Shown here piece by piece: positions 50,771 to 60,009 of a stretch of 64,000 nucleotides of DNA. Under the pieces are notes generated by a model. It searched no databases, was not told the origin of the DNA, and worked only from the letters and a program-made list of their open reading frames with translations. The stretch is from NCBI RefSeq assembly GCF_000770795.1, contig NZ_JRKJ01000021.1:183501-247500 (forward strand). Direction: 5' to 3'. This DNA comes from Lysobacter dokdonensis DS-58. Its GTDB lineage: Bacteria; Pseudomonadota; Gammaproteobacteria; Xanthomonadales; Xanthomonadaceae. Made by a program: the position numbers and the translations under genes. The first letter of the stretch is position 1. Each line of letters starts with the position of its first letter.

Positions 50771-50816
50771 CCTCCCCTGCAAGGCAGGGGAGGGCTGGGG
50801 AGGGGTCAGGCTTTTT
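50771..50816 (+). terminator. Palindromic element and T-run between convergent genes
   Basis: CCTCCCCTGC (50771-50780) and GCAGGGGAGG (50784-50793) form a perfect ten-base stem with a three-base loop. The following GCTGGGGAGGGGTCAGG and TTTTT are of the kind seen in dispersed G-rich intergenic palindromes. It may act as a terminator for the upstream gene; a REP-type repeat is also possible. Confidence 0.5.
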
Positions 50817-50819
50817 GAC

Positions 50820-51290
50820 TTACGGCGACGTCGTCGTCCGATTCGCCGCCCGCGCGAACTTCTCCGAGCTCGAGCGAATGAGTTGCGTCGTGCCCTTCTT
50901 CGTGCGGATCGCCTGCACGTAGTACGTGCGGCCGGCATCGAGGTCCATCGAGAACGGGCCGGTGTCCGCCGTGGCGTAGGCATGCGTGCCCGGGGCGGCG
51001 GTGGAGACGAAGTACATGCCCGGGTCGAGGTCGATCATCGACATGCCGCCGGCGGCATCGCGCACGGCAACCGCATCGCCCGGCGAACTCGACGAACGGA
51101 AGAACACCACCTGCGCCTTGCCGGACGGCGCCTTGCCGATGTCCTTCTCCACCGCTTCGGCGGTCATCTGCCGCGCGGACGCATCGACGGCGGCCTGGCC
51201 CTGGTTTTCGATCTTGATCTTCTGCGCGAACGCCGGTGTTGCGGCAAACGCGAGCAACAACACGGCGACGGCTTTGATGGAACGGGTCAT
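50820..51290 (-). CDS. Secreted DUF2846-like protein
   Basis: The 156-residue protein has a signal peptide (AVAVLLLAFAATPAFAQ). The central part resembles DUF2846: AQVVFFRSSSSPGDAVAV, DLDPGMYFVSTAAPGTHAYA and FSMDLDAGRTYYVQAIR, a beta-rich fold often found in small envelope proteins. The family match is by pattern only. Function is unknown. It is convergent with the 50246 gene. Confidence 0.75.
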   Translation of the reverse strand: MTRSIKAVAVLLLAFAATPAFAQKIKIENQGQAAVDASARQMTAEAVEKDIGKAPSGKAQVVFFRSSSSPGDAVAVRDAAGGMSMIDLDPGMYFVSTAAPGTHAYATADTGPFSMDLDAGRTYYVQAIRTKKGTTQLIRSSSEKFARAANRTTTSP

Positions 51291-51436
51291 GCGCGACTCC
51301 TTGGCCTTTCGGAAACCCCGAGCCTAACCCCGCGCATTCAGTGTGGCGTGTGAACGCCGTCGAGGGCCGGTGCGTCGACAGCGCGCTCCATGCGTCCGTC
51401 CATCGCCGTGTTGTGCGGCCATTTAGATTCCGCCCG

Positions 51437-51484
51437 TTGACATCGCGCGCGGGCAGGGGTAAACAGTTAACTAGTTCGTTAACT
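51437..51484 (+). promoter_or_regulatory. Promoter and palindromic operator of the ArsR gene
   Basis: A perfect -35 TTGACA at 51437-51442 is followed after 17 bases by TAAACA (51460-51465). The inverted repeat AGTTAAC-TAGTTC-GTTAACT (51465-51484) overlaps the -10 box and ends one base before the ATG. It has the size and AT-rich character of ArsR-family operators, so autorepression is likely. No ribosome-binding site is visible before the ATG. Confidence 0.7.
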
Positions 51485-51485
51485 A

Positions 51486-51812
51486 ATGGCCGCAATGGAC
51501 CGTGTCTTCGAAGCGTTGTCGTCCTCCGCCCGCCGGCAGATCCTCGCGTTCCTCCACGGCGGCGAGCTCACCGCCGGCGAGATCGGCGCGCGCTTCGATT
51601 TCAGCAAGCCCGCGTTGTCCAACCACCTGCGCATCCTCGAAGACGCGGGGTTGATCGCGCGCGAGAAGCGCGGCCAGTTCGTCTATTTCCGGCAGGTGCC
51701 GGAGCGGCTCGCGAACACGATCTTCGCCTGGGCCGCCGAAGTGTGTCCCGTCGCCGGCCCGCTGAAGCGCGAAAGCCGCGCGCGGGCCGCCCGCAAACCC
51801 ACGACGAAATAA
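51486..51812 (+). CDS. ArsR family transcriptional regulator
   Basis: A 108-residue winged-helix protein: MDRVFEALSSSARRQILAFL, in part, then FDFSKPALSNHLRILEDAGL, in part, as recognition helix, and EKRGQFVYFRQVPE as wing. No metal-binding cysteine pair is seen in the recognition helix, and only one Cys is present (AAEVCPVAG), so it may not be a classical metal sensor. An in-frame ATG at 51495 may be the start instead. It probably binds the palindrome right before it and controls the cupin-DUF2867 gene, which starts 20 bases after its stop. Confidence 0.9.
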   Translation: MAAMDRVFEALSSSARRQILAFLHGGELTAGEIGARFDFSKPALSNHLRILEDAGLIAREKRGQFVYFRQVPERLANTIFAWAAEVCPVAGPLKRESRARAARKPTTK

Positions 51813-51832
51813 CGCCACGCCAGGAGCCGGAG

Positions 51833-53209
51833 ATGCTCGCGACCACGGAAGCCGTCGGCGCGTTTCCCGCAGTGCGGTTGCAGTCCCATGCCGGCGGGTT
51901 GCCGGTGGAAGTCTCGTTGATCGCGCAACTGGGCATCGGCGCGGGCAACGCGTTGATCGACGCGGCCAACGCGCGGCAACGTGGGCATGCGGCTTACATC
52001 GACGCGCTCGACGAGCCCTCCGCGCGCATCGCGGATCCGGATTTCGCGAAAGGCGATGCGACCTCGCTCTACACCTTCGCCGTCGGCGACGGCGGGCATC
52101 CGTTCCATCGCCATGCCGGCCATCGCGTGTTCACGGCGATCTCCGGCAGCGGCGGCACGCGTTTGCGCTTCTCGACGGCGTCGCAATCGCAAGTCGACGA
52201 CAACCCGAAGGCGTTCGTCGATGCCCTGCGGCACGTGGTCATTCCGCCGGATTGCCTGTTCACCGTGCGCTTCGGTGGCGGCACGTGGCACCAGTTCCAG
52301 CCGTTGAAGCCGCGTTCGGGGCATCCGGCGTTGTTCGCGCTGTCGTGCCACACCGACGAACTCGGGGGCGATCTGCCCGCCGACGTGCGCGCGCTGGTCG
52401 CCGCGAATGCCGCGGACATTCCCACGCTGACCGAGGTCCTGCCCGACGCCTTGCGCGCGATGGCCGACGCCGTGCATCCCGATGCCGTGCCAACGATCAC
52501 GCTGGCGCTCGATGCGCCGCCGCACTCGCTGATGGCGCGCGCCTGCAGCATCACGCGACGCAACATCGGCAAGGTGCGCACGCACCTGGGCCGTCTGCGT
52601 GCGAAACGCAGCTGGCGCACGCCGCGCGCGGCGATGCCGCCCGTCGTGCAACTCGATGCGAGTGCGGCCGGCTCGCTGCTCGCGCTGCACCTGAGCGAGC
52701 GCAATGATCATGACGACGCGTTCGCGATGACGCTCCCGGTGGGCGCGATGCCCGCGCGCGCCGACGCATCGCTGGCGGCGATCCTCGAAGGCTTCGTCGA
52801 AAACAGCCCCGCCGGTGTCGGCGTGTTGATGCGCGTGCGGAACGTGCTGGTCGCGCCATTGCGGTTGCGCACCTCGCCGCTCGGTTGCCCGGTGTCCTCG
52901 CTGCTCGGCACGAACCACAACGGCTTGTTCGCCGACCGATTCCCGGTCCTCGACCAGCGTGTCGATGCAGACGGCATGCGCGCGCAAGTCGTGCTCGGCG
53001 CGGACGACAAGCATTTGCGGTTCCGCAGTTGCGTCGACGTGCATCGCCACGACGATGGCCGCACGACGATCCGCCTGTCGAACCGCGTGCAGGTGCGCAA
53101 CGGCTTCGGACGCTTCTACATGGCCGCGATCGACCGTGTACATCGCCGCTACATCGCGCCGGCGATGTTGCGCGCGGCGGTGGCGCACGCGCTCACCGCA
53201 CGCGCGTGA
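51833..53209 (+). CDS. Cupin-like and DUF2867 fusion protein
   Basis: The ATG at 51833 has AGGAG upstream. The 458-residue protein has an N-terminal region with cupin-like metal-ligand pattern (GGHPFHRHAGHRVFTAI, then RFGGGTWHQFQP), a basic linker (SITRRNIGKVRTHLGRLRAKR) and a C-terminal DUF2867-like domain (VLMRVRNVLVAPLRLR, VVLGADDKHLRFRSCVDV, VQVRNGFGRFYMAAIDRVHR). DUF2867 belongs to the START-like/lipid-binding or SRPBCC-like world. It forms an operon with the ArsR gene. The function is unknown; a small-molecule-responsive role is a guess. Confidence 0.8.
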   Translation: MLATTEAVGAFPAVRLQSHAGGLPVEVSLIAQLGIGAGNALIDAANARQRGHAAYIDALDEPSARIADPDFAKGDATSLYTFAVGDGGHPFHRHAGHRVFTAISGSGGTRLRFSTASQSQVDDNPKAFVDALRHVVIPPDCLFTVRFGGGTWHQFQPLKPRSGHPALFALSCHTDELGGDLPADVRALVAANAADIPTLTEVLPDALRAMADAVHPDAVPTITLALDAPPHSLMARACSITRRNIGKVRTHLGRLRAKRSWRTPRAAMPPVVQLDASAAGSLLALHLSERNDHDDAFAMTLPVGAMPARADASLAAILEGFVENSPAGVGVLMRVRNVLVAPLRLRTSPLGCPVSSLLGTNHNGLFADRFPVLDQRVDADGMRAQVVLGADDKHLRFRSCVDVHRHDDGRTTIRLSNRVQVRNGFGRFYMAAIDRVHRRYIAPAMLRAAVAHALTARA

Positions 53210-53212
53210 TGC

Positions 53213-54469
53213 TCAGCCTTCGTACGCCGGCAACTTGCGCTTCACCGCGACGTTCTTGAGCGCGACGTAACGCGGCAGGCCATCGCGGCCGTACGGCGGC
53301 GGGGCTTCGCCGCGGATCAGCGGTTCGAGGTAGCGACGCGCGGCCGCCGTGATGCCGAAGCCATCCTTGCGCAGGAAATTCGGCGGCATCGTCTTCTCGT
53401 GGTTGGCGATGTCCTCCAGCTTCGCGGGCACGACCTTCCAGCGATACGGCGTTTCGCTCATGCGCTGGATCACCGGCATCATCGAATTCATGCCCTTGAG
53501 CGCGTAATCGACCGCGGCCTTGCCGACGGCCTGCGCTTGCTCGAGGTCGGTCTTCGACGCGACGTGGCGCGCGGAGCGTTGCAGGTAATCCGGTAGCGTC
53601 CAGTGCACCTTGTAGCCAAGCGCGTCCTTCACCCGCGCCGCCAGGTGCGAGGCGACGCCGCCCAACTGCGTGTGCCCGAACGCATCCTTGCCGCCGCCGG
53701 CATCGGCGACGAACGTGCCGTCGGCCGTGCGGATGCCTTCGCTCGCCACGACGACGCAGTAGCCGACGCGTTCGACAGTCTTCTTCACCTCCGCGAAGAA
53801 GGCCGCTTCCTCGAACGGCCGCTCGGGGAACAGGATGATGTGCGGCGCGGCGTCCGCGCCCTGGCCCGCGAGGCCCGCGGCGGCGGCGAGCCAACCGGCG
53901 TGGCGGCCCATCGCTTCGTACACGAAGACCTTCGTCGACGTGTCGGCCATCGCGGCGACGTCGAGCGCGCACTCGCGCACCGAGACCGCGGTGTATTTCG
54001 CCGCCGAGCCGAAGCCCGGGCAGCAATCGGTGACCGCCAGGTCGTTGTCGATGGTCTTCGGCACGCCGATGCAGGTCAGTGGGTAGTCGAATTCGGCCGC
54101 CAGGCGCGAGACCTTGAGCGCGGTGTCCGCCGAATCGTTGCCGCCGTTGTAGAGGAACCAGCGCACGTCGTGCGCCTTGAAGACCTCCAGCAGGCGCAGG
54201 TACTTCGCGCGGTCGGCCTCCAGCGACTTGAGCTTCACCCGGCAGGAGCCGAAGGCGCCGCCGGGCGTGTGGGCCAGCGCGCGGATGGCCGGCAGCGGCT
54301 CCTTCGAGGTGTCGATGAGGTCCTCGTGCAACACGCCGAGGATGCCGTTGCGGCCGGCCAGCACCTTCACCTTCTTGGCGCGGGCGGCCTGGATCACCGC
54401 AGAAGCGGTGGCGTTGATGACGGCGGTGACGCCGCCCGACTGGGCGTACAGCAGGGTTCCGTTGGCCAT
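53213..54469 (-). CDS. pfp: Pyrophosphate-dependent 6-phosphofructokinase
   Basis: The 418-residue protein phosphorylates fructose 6-phosphate. The active site reads GVPKTIDNDLA; lysine in place of the glycine of ATP-type enzymes marks use of pyrophosphate as donor, and NGGNDSADTALK is in line with this. Other motifs are the start GTLLYAQSGGVTAVINAT and EAMGRHAGWLAAAAGL. The ATG at 54469 gives the normal N-terminus. The reaction is reversible, which allows both glycolysis and gluconeogenesis. It is divergent from adk. Confidence 0.95.
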   Translation of the reverse strand: MANGTLLYAQSGGVTAVINATASAVIQAARAKKVKVLAGRNGILGVLHEDLIDTSKEPLPAIRALAHTPGGAFGSCRVKLKSLEADRAKYLRLLEVFKAHDVRWFLYNGGNDSADTALKVSRLAAEFDYPLTCIGVPKTIDNDLAVTDCCPGFGSAAKYTAVSVRECALDVAAMADTSTKVFVYEAMGRHAGWLAAAAGLAGQGADAAPHIILFPERPFEEAAFFAEVKKTVERVGYCVVVASEGIRTADGTFVADAGGGKDAFGHTQLGGVASHLAARVKDALGYKVHWTLPDYLQRSARHVASKTDLEQAQAVGKAAVDYALKGMNSMMPVIQRMSETPYRWKVVPAKLEDIANHEKTMPPNFLRKDGFGITAAARRYLEPLIRGEAPPPYGRDGLPRYVALKNVAVKRKLPAYEG

Positions 54470-54610
54470 GTGAGGTCGTGGGCCGGGGCCGGGTTGGGGT
54501 AAAGTGCCCGGCAATACGGCAGCGTTTGCGTAGGAGTGGGCGGGCGAGTGTAGCGCCGGGCCGCGTCAACGCATCGCCGCGATCATGGAACGGCTTTTCG
54601 GGAGTCCTGG

Positions 54611-55189
54611 ATGCGATTGGTCTTGTTGGGCGCGCCCGGTTCGGGCAAGGGCACGCAGGCGACCCGCCTGAAGGAGCACCTGCAGGTGCCGCACATTTCC
54701 ACCGGCGACCTGTTGCGCGCCGAAGTGGCTGCCGGCAGCAAGCTCGGGCTGGAAGCGAAGGAAGTGATGGCGCGGGGCGAACTGGTTTCCGATGCGATCC
54801 TGCTCGGCATGCTCGAGGACCGCTTCTCGCGCGACGACACGCGCAACGGCTTCATCCTCGACGGCTACCCGCGCAACCTCGCGCAGGCCGATGCGCTCGA
54901 TGCACTGCTCGGCCGCCTGAAGGCGCCGTTCGATTTCGCCGTGCAGCTCGAATGCCCGACCGAGATGCTGGTCGAGCGCATCGCCGGCCGCGCGAAGGCC
55001 GAAGGCCGCGCCGACGACAGCCCGGACGCCGTCCGCAAGCGCCTGGAGGTCTACACCGCCTCCACCGCGCCGGTGATCGATTACTACCGCCAGCACGGCC
55101 AGCTCACCGTCGTCGACGGCGTCGGCTCGCTGGACGAAGTCTTCACCCGCATCCTCGAGGCCATCGCGCCGGTCAAGGAAGTGGGCTGA
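54611..55189 (+). CDS. adk: Adenylate kinase
   Basis: Adk balances ATP, ADP and AMP. The 192-residue protein has the P-loop LLGAPGSGKGTQATRL, the AMP-binding HISTGDLLRAEVAAGS, and DGYPRNLAQADALD. It is the short form: the LID segment (RIAGRAKAEGRADDSPDAVRKR) lacks a zinc-finger insertion. mpl follows 17 bases after the stop. Confidence 0.97.
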   Translation: MRLVLLGAPGSGKGTQATRLKEHLQVPHISTGDLLRAEVAAGSKLGLEAKEVMARGELVSDAILLGMLEDRFSRDDTRNGFILDGYPRNLAQADALDALLGRLKAPFDFAVQLECPTEMLVERIAGRAKAEGRADDSPDAVRKRLEVYTASTAPVIDYYRQHGQLTVVDGVGSLDEVFTRILEAIAPVKEVG

Positions 55190-55206
55190 GCGCACAAGGG
55201 CATCCG

Positions 55207-56571
55207 GTGAAAGTCCATATCCTCGGCATCGCCGGTACCTTCATGGGCGGCGTGGCCGCCCTCGCGCGCGAACTCGGGCACGACGTCGAAGGCAGCGACC
55301 AGGCGGTCTACCCGCCGATGTCCACGCAGCTCGAACGCCTCGGCATCGCGTTGCGCCAAGGCTATGCGCCCGAACACATCTCGGCCGATTGCGACGAGAT
55401 CATCGTCGGCAACGCTCTCTCGCGCGGAAATCCCGCGGTCGAGCAGGTGCTCGACGACGGCCGCCGCTACATCTCCGGCGCGCAATGGTTGAGCGAACGG
55501 GTACTGCCCGGCCGCGAAACACTCGCGGTGGCCGGCACGCACGGCAAGACCACCACCACGACCATCCTCACCTGGCTGCTCGAGAACGCCGGCCGCGCGC
55601 CGGGCTTCCTGATCGGCGGCGTTGCGGAGGATTTCGGCGTGTCCGCGCGCGTCGGCACGGGCCGCGAATTCGTGGTCGAAGCCGACGAATACGACACGGC
55701 GTTCTTCGACAAACGTTCGAAGTTCGTGCACTACCAGCCGACGGTTGCGATCCTCAACAATCTCGAATTCGACCACGCGGATATCTTCCCGGACGTCGCG
55801 GCGATCCAGCGCCAGTTCCACCATCTCGTGCGCACGGTCCCGCGCCGCGGACGCCTGATCGTCAATGGCGAGGATCGCCATTTGACCGAAGTGCTGGAGA
55901 TGGGTTGCTGGACGCCGGTCGAAACCTTCGGCCTGGACGGCGGTGCATTCGACTGGAGCGCAACGATGCGCTCGGACGACGGCAGCCACTTCACCGTGTT
56001 GCACAACGGCCAAGAGATCGGCGACGTGCACTGGCCGCTCCTCGGCCGGCACAACGTGATGAACGCGCTGGCGGCGCTCGCGGCGGTGAATGCCGTCGGC
56101 GTGGATGTCTCGACGGTGCTCGCATCGCTCGCGCGCTTCCGCAGCGTCAAGCGCCGCCTCGAAATCCTCGGCGATGCGCAGGACATCACGGTGTACGACG
56201 ATTTCGCACACCATCCGACCGCGATCGCGACGACGCTCGCGGGTTTGCGCGCGCGCGTGGGGAAGGCGCGCATCGTCGCGGCGATGGAGCCGCGCAGCAA
56301 TTCGATGCGCCTGGGCGCGCACGCCGATGCACTGGCGCCGTCGCTCGACGACGCCGACGTCGTCGTGTTCCTCAGTCGCCCGGAATTGCAATGGGACGCC
56401 GGCAAGGTGGTCGCCGGCCTGAAAGGCGAGGGCGTCACGGCGCCCGACGTCGACACCCTGATCGCCGCACTGCGCACGCACGTGCGCCCCGGCGACCACG
56501 TGGTGTTCATGTCGAACGGGGGATTCGACGGCGCACCGCGGCGCTTCCTCGCCGCGATCGCCGGCAGTTGA
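55207..56571 (+). CDS. mpl: UDP-N-acetylmuramate:L-Ala-gamma-D-Glu-meso-DAP ligase
   Basis: Mpl joins recycled murein tripeptide to UDP-MurNAc. The GTG at 55207 gives 454 residues. It has the Mur-ligase N-terminal motif VHILGIAGTFMGGVAALA, the ATP loop VAGTHGKTTTTTILTWL, EADEYDTAFFDKRSKFVHY, which is specific for Mpl, and YDDFAHHPTAI. The frame upstream of the GTG runs through adk and is not used. The LON-domain gene follows eight bases later. Confidence 0.97.
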   Translation: MKVHILGIAGTFMGGVAALARELGHDVEGSDQAVYPPMSTQLERLGIALRQGYAPEHISADCDEIIVGNALSRGNPAVEQVLDDGRRYISGAQWLSERVLPGRETLAVAGTHGKTTTTTILTWLLENAGRAPGFLIGGVAEDFGVSARVGTGREFVVEADEYDTAFFDKRSKFVHYQPTVAILNNLEFDHADIFPDVAAIQRQFHHLVRTVPRRGRLIVNGEDRHLTEVLEMGCWTPVETFGLDGGAFDWSATMRSDDGSHFTVLHNGQEIGDVHWPLLGRHNVMNALAALAAVNAVGVDVSTVLASLARFRSVKRRLEILGDAQDITVYDDFAHHPTAIATTLAGLRARVGKARIVAAMEPRSNSMRLGAHADALAPSLDDADVVVFLSRPELQWDAGKVVAGLKGEGVTAPDVDTLIAALRTHVRPGDHVVFMSNGGFDGAPRRFLAAIAGS

Positions 56572-56579
56572 CGCGCGCG

Positions 56580-57158
56580 ATGCGCACCTCGCCCACGCTC
56601 GGCCTGTTCCCGCTGCACAGCGTGTTGCTGCCGGGCGCGACGCTGTCGTTGCGCGTGTTCGAGCGCCGTTACCTGGACCTCGTGAGCGAATGCACGCGTG
56701 AATCGCGTGGCTTCGGCGTGTGCCTGATCCTGATCGGTGACGAAGTCGGCGTGCCCGCGACACCCGCGAAGTTCGGCACGCAGGCGCGTATCGAGGATTT
56801 CTCGACCGGCGAGGATGGCCTGCTGCACCTGCGCATCCGCGGCGGCCGACGCTTCCGCGTCGATACCACGCATGTGCGCGACAACGGGTTGCTGCTCGCC
56901 GACGTCGACTGGTGCGAGTTCGATTCCGACGACGAGCTGCGCCCCGAGCACGCGACGATGGGCCTGATCCTCGAACGCATCCTCGAACAAGTCGGCGGCG
57001 AATACGCGAACCCGCCGCCCGCGCGCATGGATGAAGCCTCGTGGGTAGGGTGGCGCCTGGCAGAACTGTTGCCGCTGCAGGAATCGCAGCGCCAGGCCTT
57101 GCTGCAGATGGACGACCCGCACGCACGGCTCGACTGGATGCTGCGCTGGATCAGCTGA
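56580..57158 (+). CDS. LON peptidase substrate-binding domain protein
   Basis: The 192-residue protein matches the N-terminal substrate-binding domain of Lon but has no ATPase or protease domain: TLGLFPLHSVLLPGATLSLRVFERRYLDLV, in part, then CLILIGDEVGVPA, and GLLHLRIRGGRRFRV. Such single-domain proteins are widespread in gammaproteobacteria. They may be adaptors or chaperone-like, but no function is firm. It is eight bases behind mpl. Confidence 0.93.
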   Translation: MRTSPTLGLFPLHSVLLPGATLSLRVFERRYLDLVSECTRESRGFGVCLILIGDEVGVPATPAKFGTQARIEDFSTGEDGLLHLRIRGGRRFRVDTTHVRDNGLLLADVDWCEFDSDDELRPEHATMGLILERILEQVGGEYANPPPARMDEASWVGWRLAELLPLQESQRQALLQMDDPHARLDWMLRWIS

Positions 57159-57167
57159 CCGTTGCGA

Positions 57168-59141
57168 TCAACGTTGGCGCACGCGCAACACCGGGCGCTC
57201 GCTCGCCGGATGCACGGCGGCCTGTTGGGGCAAGCCCGCGAGGTCTTTCACGAGCTGCTCGTGCGAGGCAGCGCCGTCGGCCACCGGGCGCCACACACCG
57301 AATACCCTGAGCGGCCGAGAGTAATGCAGCTGCTGCGTCGCGCCGATCCACAACGGCGTCGCGCCCTGCAACTGCTCCGGCGCCAGCCACAGGCGCAGCA
57401 CGAGCGCATCGTTCGGGCCGAGTGCGCGCCGCAGCAGCAAGGCCTCGGGGCGGCCGTCGAGCGTCGCCGGCAGCACCGGTTGCTGCGCGGGGGACTTGTC
57501 GTCATCGAGCAGGCCGAGCGTCGCGATCCAGCCCGCCTGTGGTTGCACGCGCCAGCCGCGGCGTTCGAGATGCCGCTGCAACGCGCTGGCCGAACCGGCG
57601 TATTGCAGGTCCAGTTCCCACCGGCGCAGCGGGTCGGTTTCCGTGCGTTGCGCGGGCAGGCGCGTCCAATCGGACGTCCACCAGGATTCGAGCGCGAGCG
57701 TGCGCGGTGGCGGCGCGGGCGCATGGCGGGCGAGCGTCGCCTCGATGGTGCGCGGCGCGTGCCACAGCGCGGCGATGGCGAATACGCCATAGAAGCCGAG
57801 CGCGAGCGGCCGCATCCAGAATGAGCGCGCGACATGCCGCCGGTAGGCGATGCCGAGCACGAGCACCCAGACGATGCCGAACAGCATCCCGCCGATGACG
57901 TCGCTCAACCAATGCGCGCCGAGGTACAACTCCGCGAATCCGAGCAGCGTCGTGAGCGCGCCGCCGATCATGTAGGGCCACTGGCGGTCGCGGCCGGGCA
58001 ACTCGCGCGCGATCAGCACGGCGAAGAAACCGAAGGTGATCGTCGCCATCGTGACTTCCAGCGACGGCACGCCGAACGCATCGCCGTGCGCATCGGGCGG
58101 CAACAGCCACGCCAGGCCGCCGGTGAGCGCGAAACCGAACGCGAGCGCCGCGACCCAATGCGCCGCCGCGATCCAGCGCCGTCGGAACAACAACCACAGC
58201 AACGCCGCGATGGCCGCGGGGCCAAGCACGATCGCATCGCCCAGCGTGTCGAACGCGGCCATCATGCGGTCGGCGAGCGGATTGCGCAGCGCGGCCATCG
58301 CATCGCGCACCGTGTGATCGAGCAGCAGCGGCCCGCCGCGCGCCCACAACACCGTCAGCAACGCGCCCCACGCCCACGCGATGGCGAACAGACACACGGC
58401 GAGCATCAGCAGCGATGCCGATTCGGGGCGGTTGGGATCGATCAGCGCCATGCCGTACCGGCCCAGGCGCGGGTGTTCGCGCGTCCACTTCAACGCGCGG
58501 GCGAGCAGGCGATCGGCGTGGCGCGAGAACCAGCGCCACGTGTACAGCACGACGGCCCACACCAGCGCGACCGCGGCCAGCAACGCGAGGACGACGAGCG
58601 CCAGGCGATCGGCGACCGCGGCCACGGCTTCGTACGACTTGCCGAAGATCCAGCCCGGCGCGAGATAGGCCACTGCCCACAGCACGGCCGCGACCACGCT
58701 CATCGGCACGTAACGGCGCAGCGACATGCGCAACATGCCGGCGATGGCCGGCACGAACGGACGCACCGCGCCGACGAAACGCGCGATCACGATCGCGTTG
58801 CTGCCATGGCGGCGGAAGATCTTTTCGCCGCGGTCCAGGAATTGCGGATAGCGCCGGAACAACCACAGCCCGCGCATCTGCGCGCCGTAGCGATGGCCGA
58901 TCCAATAGCTGAGCGCATCGCCCGCGAAGGCGCCGGCCGATGCGCACGCGATGGCGTAGATCCCGTCGATGTGGCCCAGGCCGACCAGCGTGCCCACCGC
59001 GAACAACAACGGCGACGCCGGTACGACGATGCCGATGACGGCCAGCGCATCGCAGAAGGCGATGGCGAAGATCAACAGCCCCGCCGCGCGCGGGTGCGCG
59101 GTGATCCAGGCGATGGTCGCATCGAGCCAGTGGGTGGGCAT
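57168..59141 (-). CDS. DedA-PAP2-LssY triple-domain membrane protein
   Basis: The 657-residue protein begins with a DedA/SNARE-associated domain (VIGIVVPASPLLFAVGTL, YWIGHRYGAQMRGLWLF, FVGAVRPFVPAIAGM with the DedA Arg/Glu-Gly-type motif). The middle part is a PAP2 phosphatase with VPSLEVTMATITFGFFA and GAHWLSDVIGGMLFG (His and Asp of the acid phosphatase site). The C-terminal 150 residues match the LssY_C domain (TDPLRRWELDLQYAG). LssY was named in the Legionella lss locus. Phospholipid or undecaprenyl-phosphate handling in the membrane is likely. Confidence 0.92.
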   Translation of the reverse strand: MPTHWLDATIAWITAHPRAAGLLIFAIAFCDALAVIGIVVPASPLLFAVGTLVGLGHIDGIYAIACASAGAFAGDALSYWIGHRYGAQMRGLWLFRRYPQFLDRGEKIFRRHGSNAIVIARFVGAVRPFVPAIAGMLRMSLRRYVPMSVVAAVLWAVAYLAPGWIFGKSYEAVAAVADRLALVVLALLAAVALVWAVVLYTWRWFSRHADRLLARALKWTREHPRLGRYGMALIDPNRPESASLLMLAVCLFAIAWAWGALLTVLWARGGPLLLDHTVRDAMAALRNPLADRMMAAFDTLGDAIVLGPAAIAALLWLLFRRRWIAAAHWVAALAFGFALTGGLAWLLPPDAHGDAFGVPSLEVTMATITFGFFAVLIARELPGRDRQWPYMIGGALTTLLGFAELYLGAHWLSDVIGGMLFGIVWVLVLGIAYRRHVARSFWMRPLALGFYGVFAIAALWHAPRTIEATLARHAPAPPPRTLALESWWTSDWTRLPAQRTETDPLRRWELDLQYAGSASALQRHLERRGWRVQPQAGWIATLGLLDDDKSPAQQPVLPATLDGRPEALLLRRALGPNDALVLRLWLAPEQLQGATPLWIGATQQLHYSRPLRVFGVWRPVADGAASHEQLVKDLAGLPQQAAVHPASERPVLRVRQR

Positions 59142-59193
59142 GGCCGGATTATAGGGAGCAGAATGACGGTTCCCGCATGCATCGACGGACACC

Positions 59194-60009
59194 ATGGCCA
59201 CGCTCGCAGGCAAGACGCTCTTCATCACGGGTGCTTCGCGCGGAATCGGGCTTGCCATCGCGCGGCGCGCCGCGGCCGATGGCGCGAACGTCGCCATCGC
59301 CGCGAAGTCCGCGGTGCCGAACCCGAAACTGCCGGGCACGATCCACGCTGCGGCCGCGGAAGTCGACGCGCTGGGCGGAAAGGGGCTCGCCCTGCGATGC
59401 GACATCCGTGAAGAAGACCAGGTGCACGCGGCGGTCGCGGCGACGGTCGATGCCTTCGGCGGCATCGACATCCTCGTCAACAACGCGAGCGCGATCTGGT
59501 TGCGAGGCGCACTCGACACGCCCATGAAGCGCTTCGACCTGATGACGCAGGTGAATTCACGCGGCACTTTCCTGTGCGCGCAAGCCTGCCTGCCGCACCT
59601 GGCGAAGTCGTCGAACCCGCACATCCTCACGCTCGCCCCGCCGCCGAGCCTCGATCCGAAGTGGTGGGCCCCACACACCGCCTACACGCTGGCGAAGATG
59701 GGCATGAGCTTCGTGACGATCGGCCTGGCCGCGGAATTCGGGCCACAGGGCATCGCGGTGAACGCGTTGTGGCCGCGTACGATCATCGGCACCGATGCGC
59801 TGAACATGATCCCGGGCATCGACCCCGCGCGCTGCCGTACGCCGGAGATCGTCGCCGATGCTGCGCACGCGATCCTCGTACGCGAAGCGCGTGGGTTCCA
59901 CGGCCGCTTCCTCCTCGACGAAGACGTGCTGCGCGAATCCGGCGTCACCGATTTCGAACGCTACGCCGTCGATCCTTCGCAAACACCGCTGCCGGATCTG
60001 TTCCTGTGA
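59194..60009 (+). CDS. HSDL2-type SDR family oxidoreductase
   Basis: The 271-residue protein has the NAD(P)-binding motif [27 protein letters not shown], and the catalytic Tyr-x3-Lys in AYTLAKMGM. In the place of the usual catalytic serine it has ILTLAPPPS, typical for the HSDL2 branch. [14 protein letters not shown] after it is another hallmark of this branch. The substrate is unknown, but fatty acyl-related compounds are proposed for HSDL2. Its stop overlaps the gloA start (GTGA). Confidence 0.92.
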   Translation: MATLAGKTLFITGASRGIGLAIARRAAADGANVAIAAKSAVPNPKLPGTIHAAAAEVDALGGKGLALRCDIREEDQVHAAVAATVDAFGGIDILVNNASAIWLRGALDTPMKRFDLMTQVNSRGTFLCAQACLPHLAKSSNPHILTLAPPPSLDPKWWAPHTAYTLAKMGMSFVTIGLAAEFGPQGIAVNALWPRTIIGTDALNMIPGIDPARCRTPEIVADAAHAILVREARGFHGRFLLDEDVLRESGVTDFERYAVDPSQTPLPDLFL

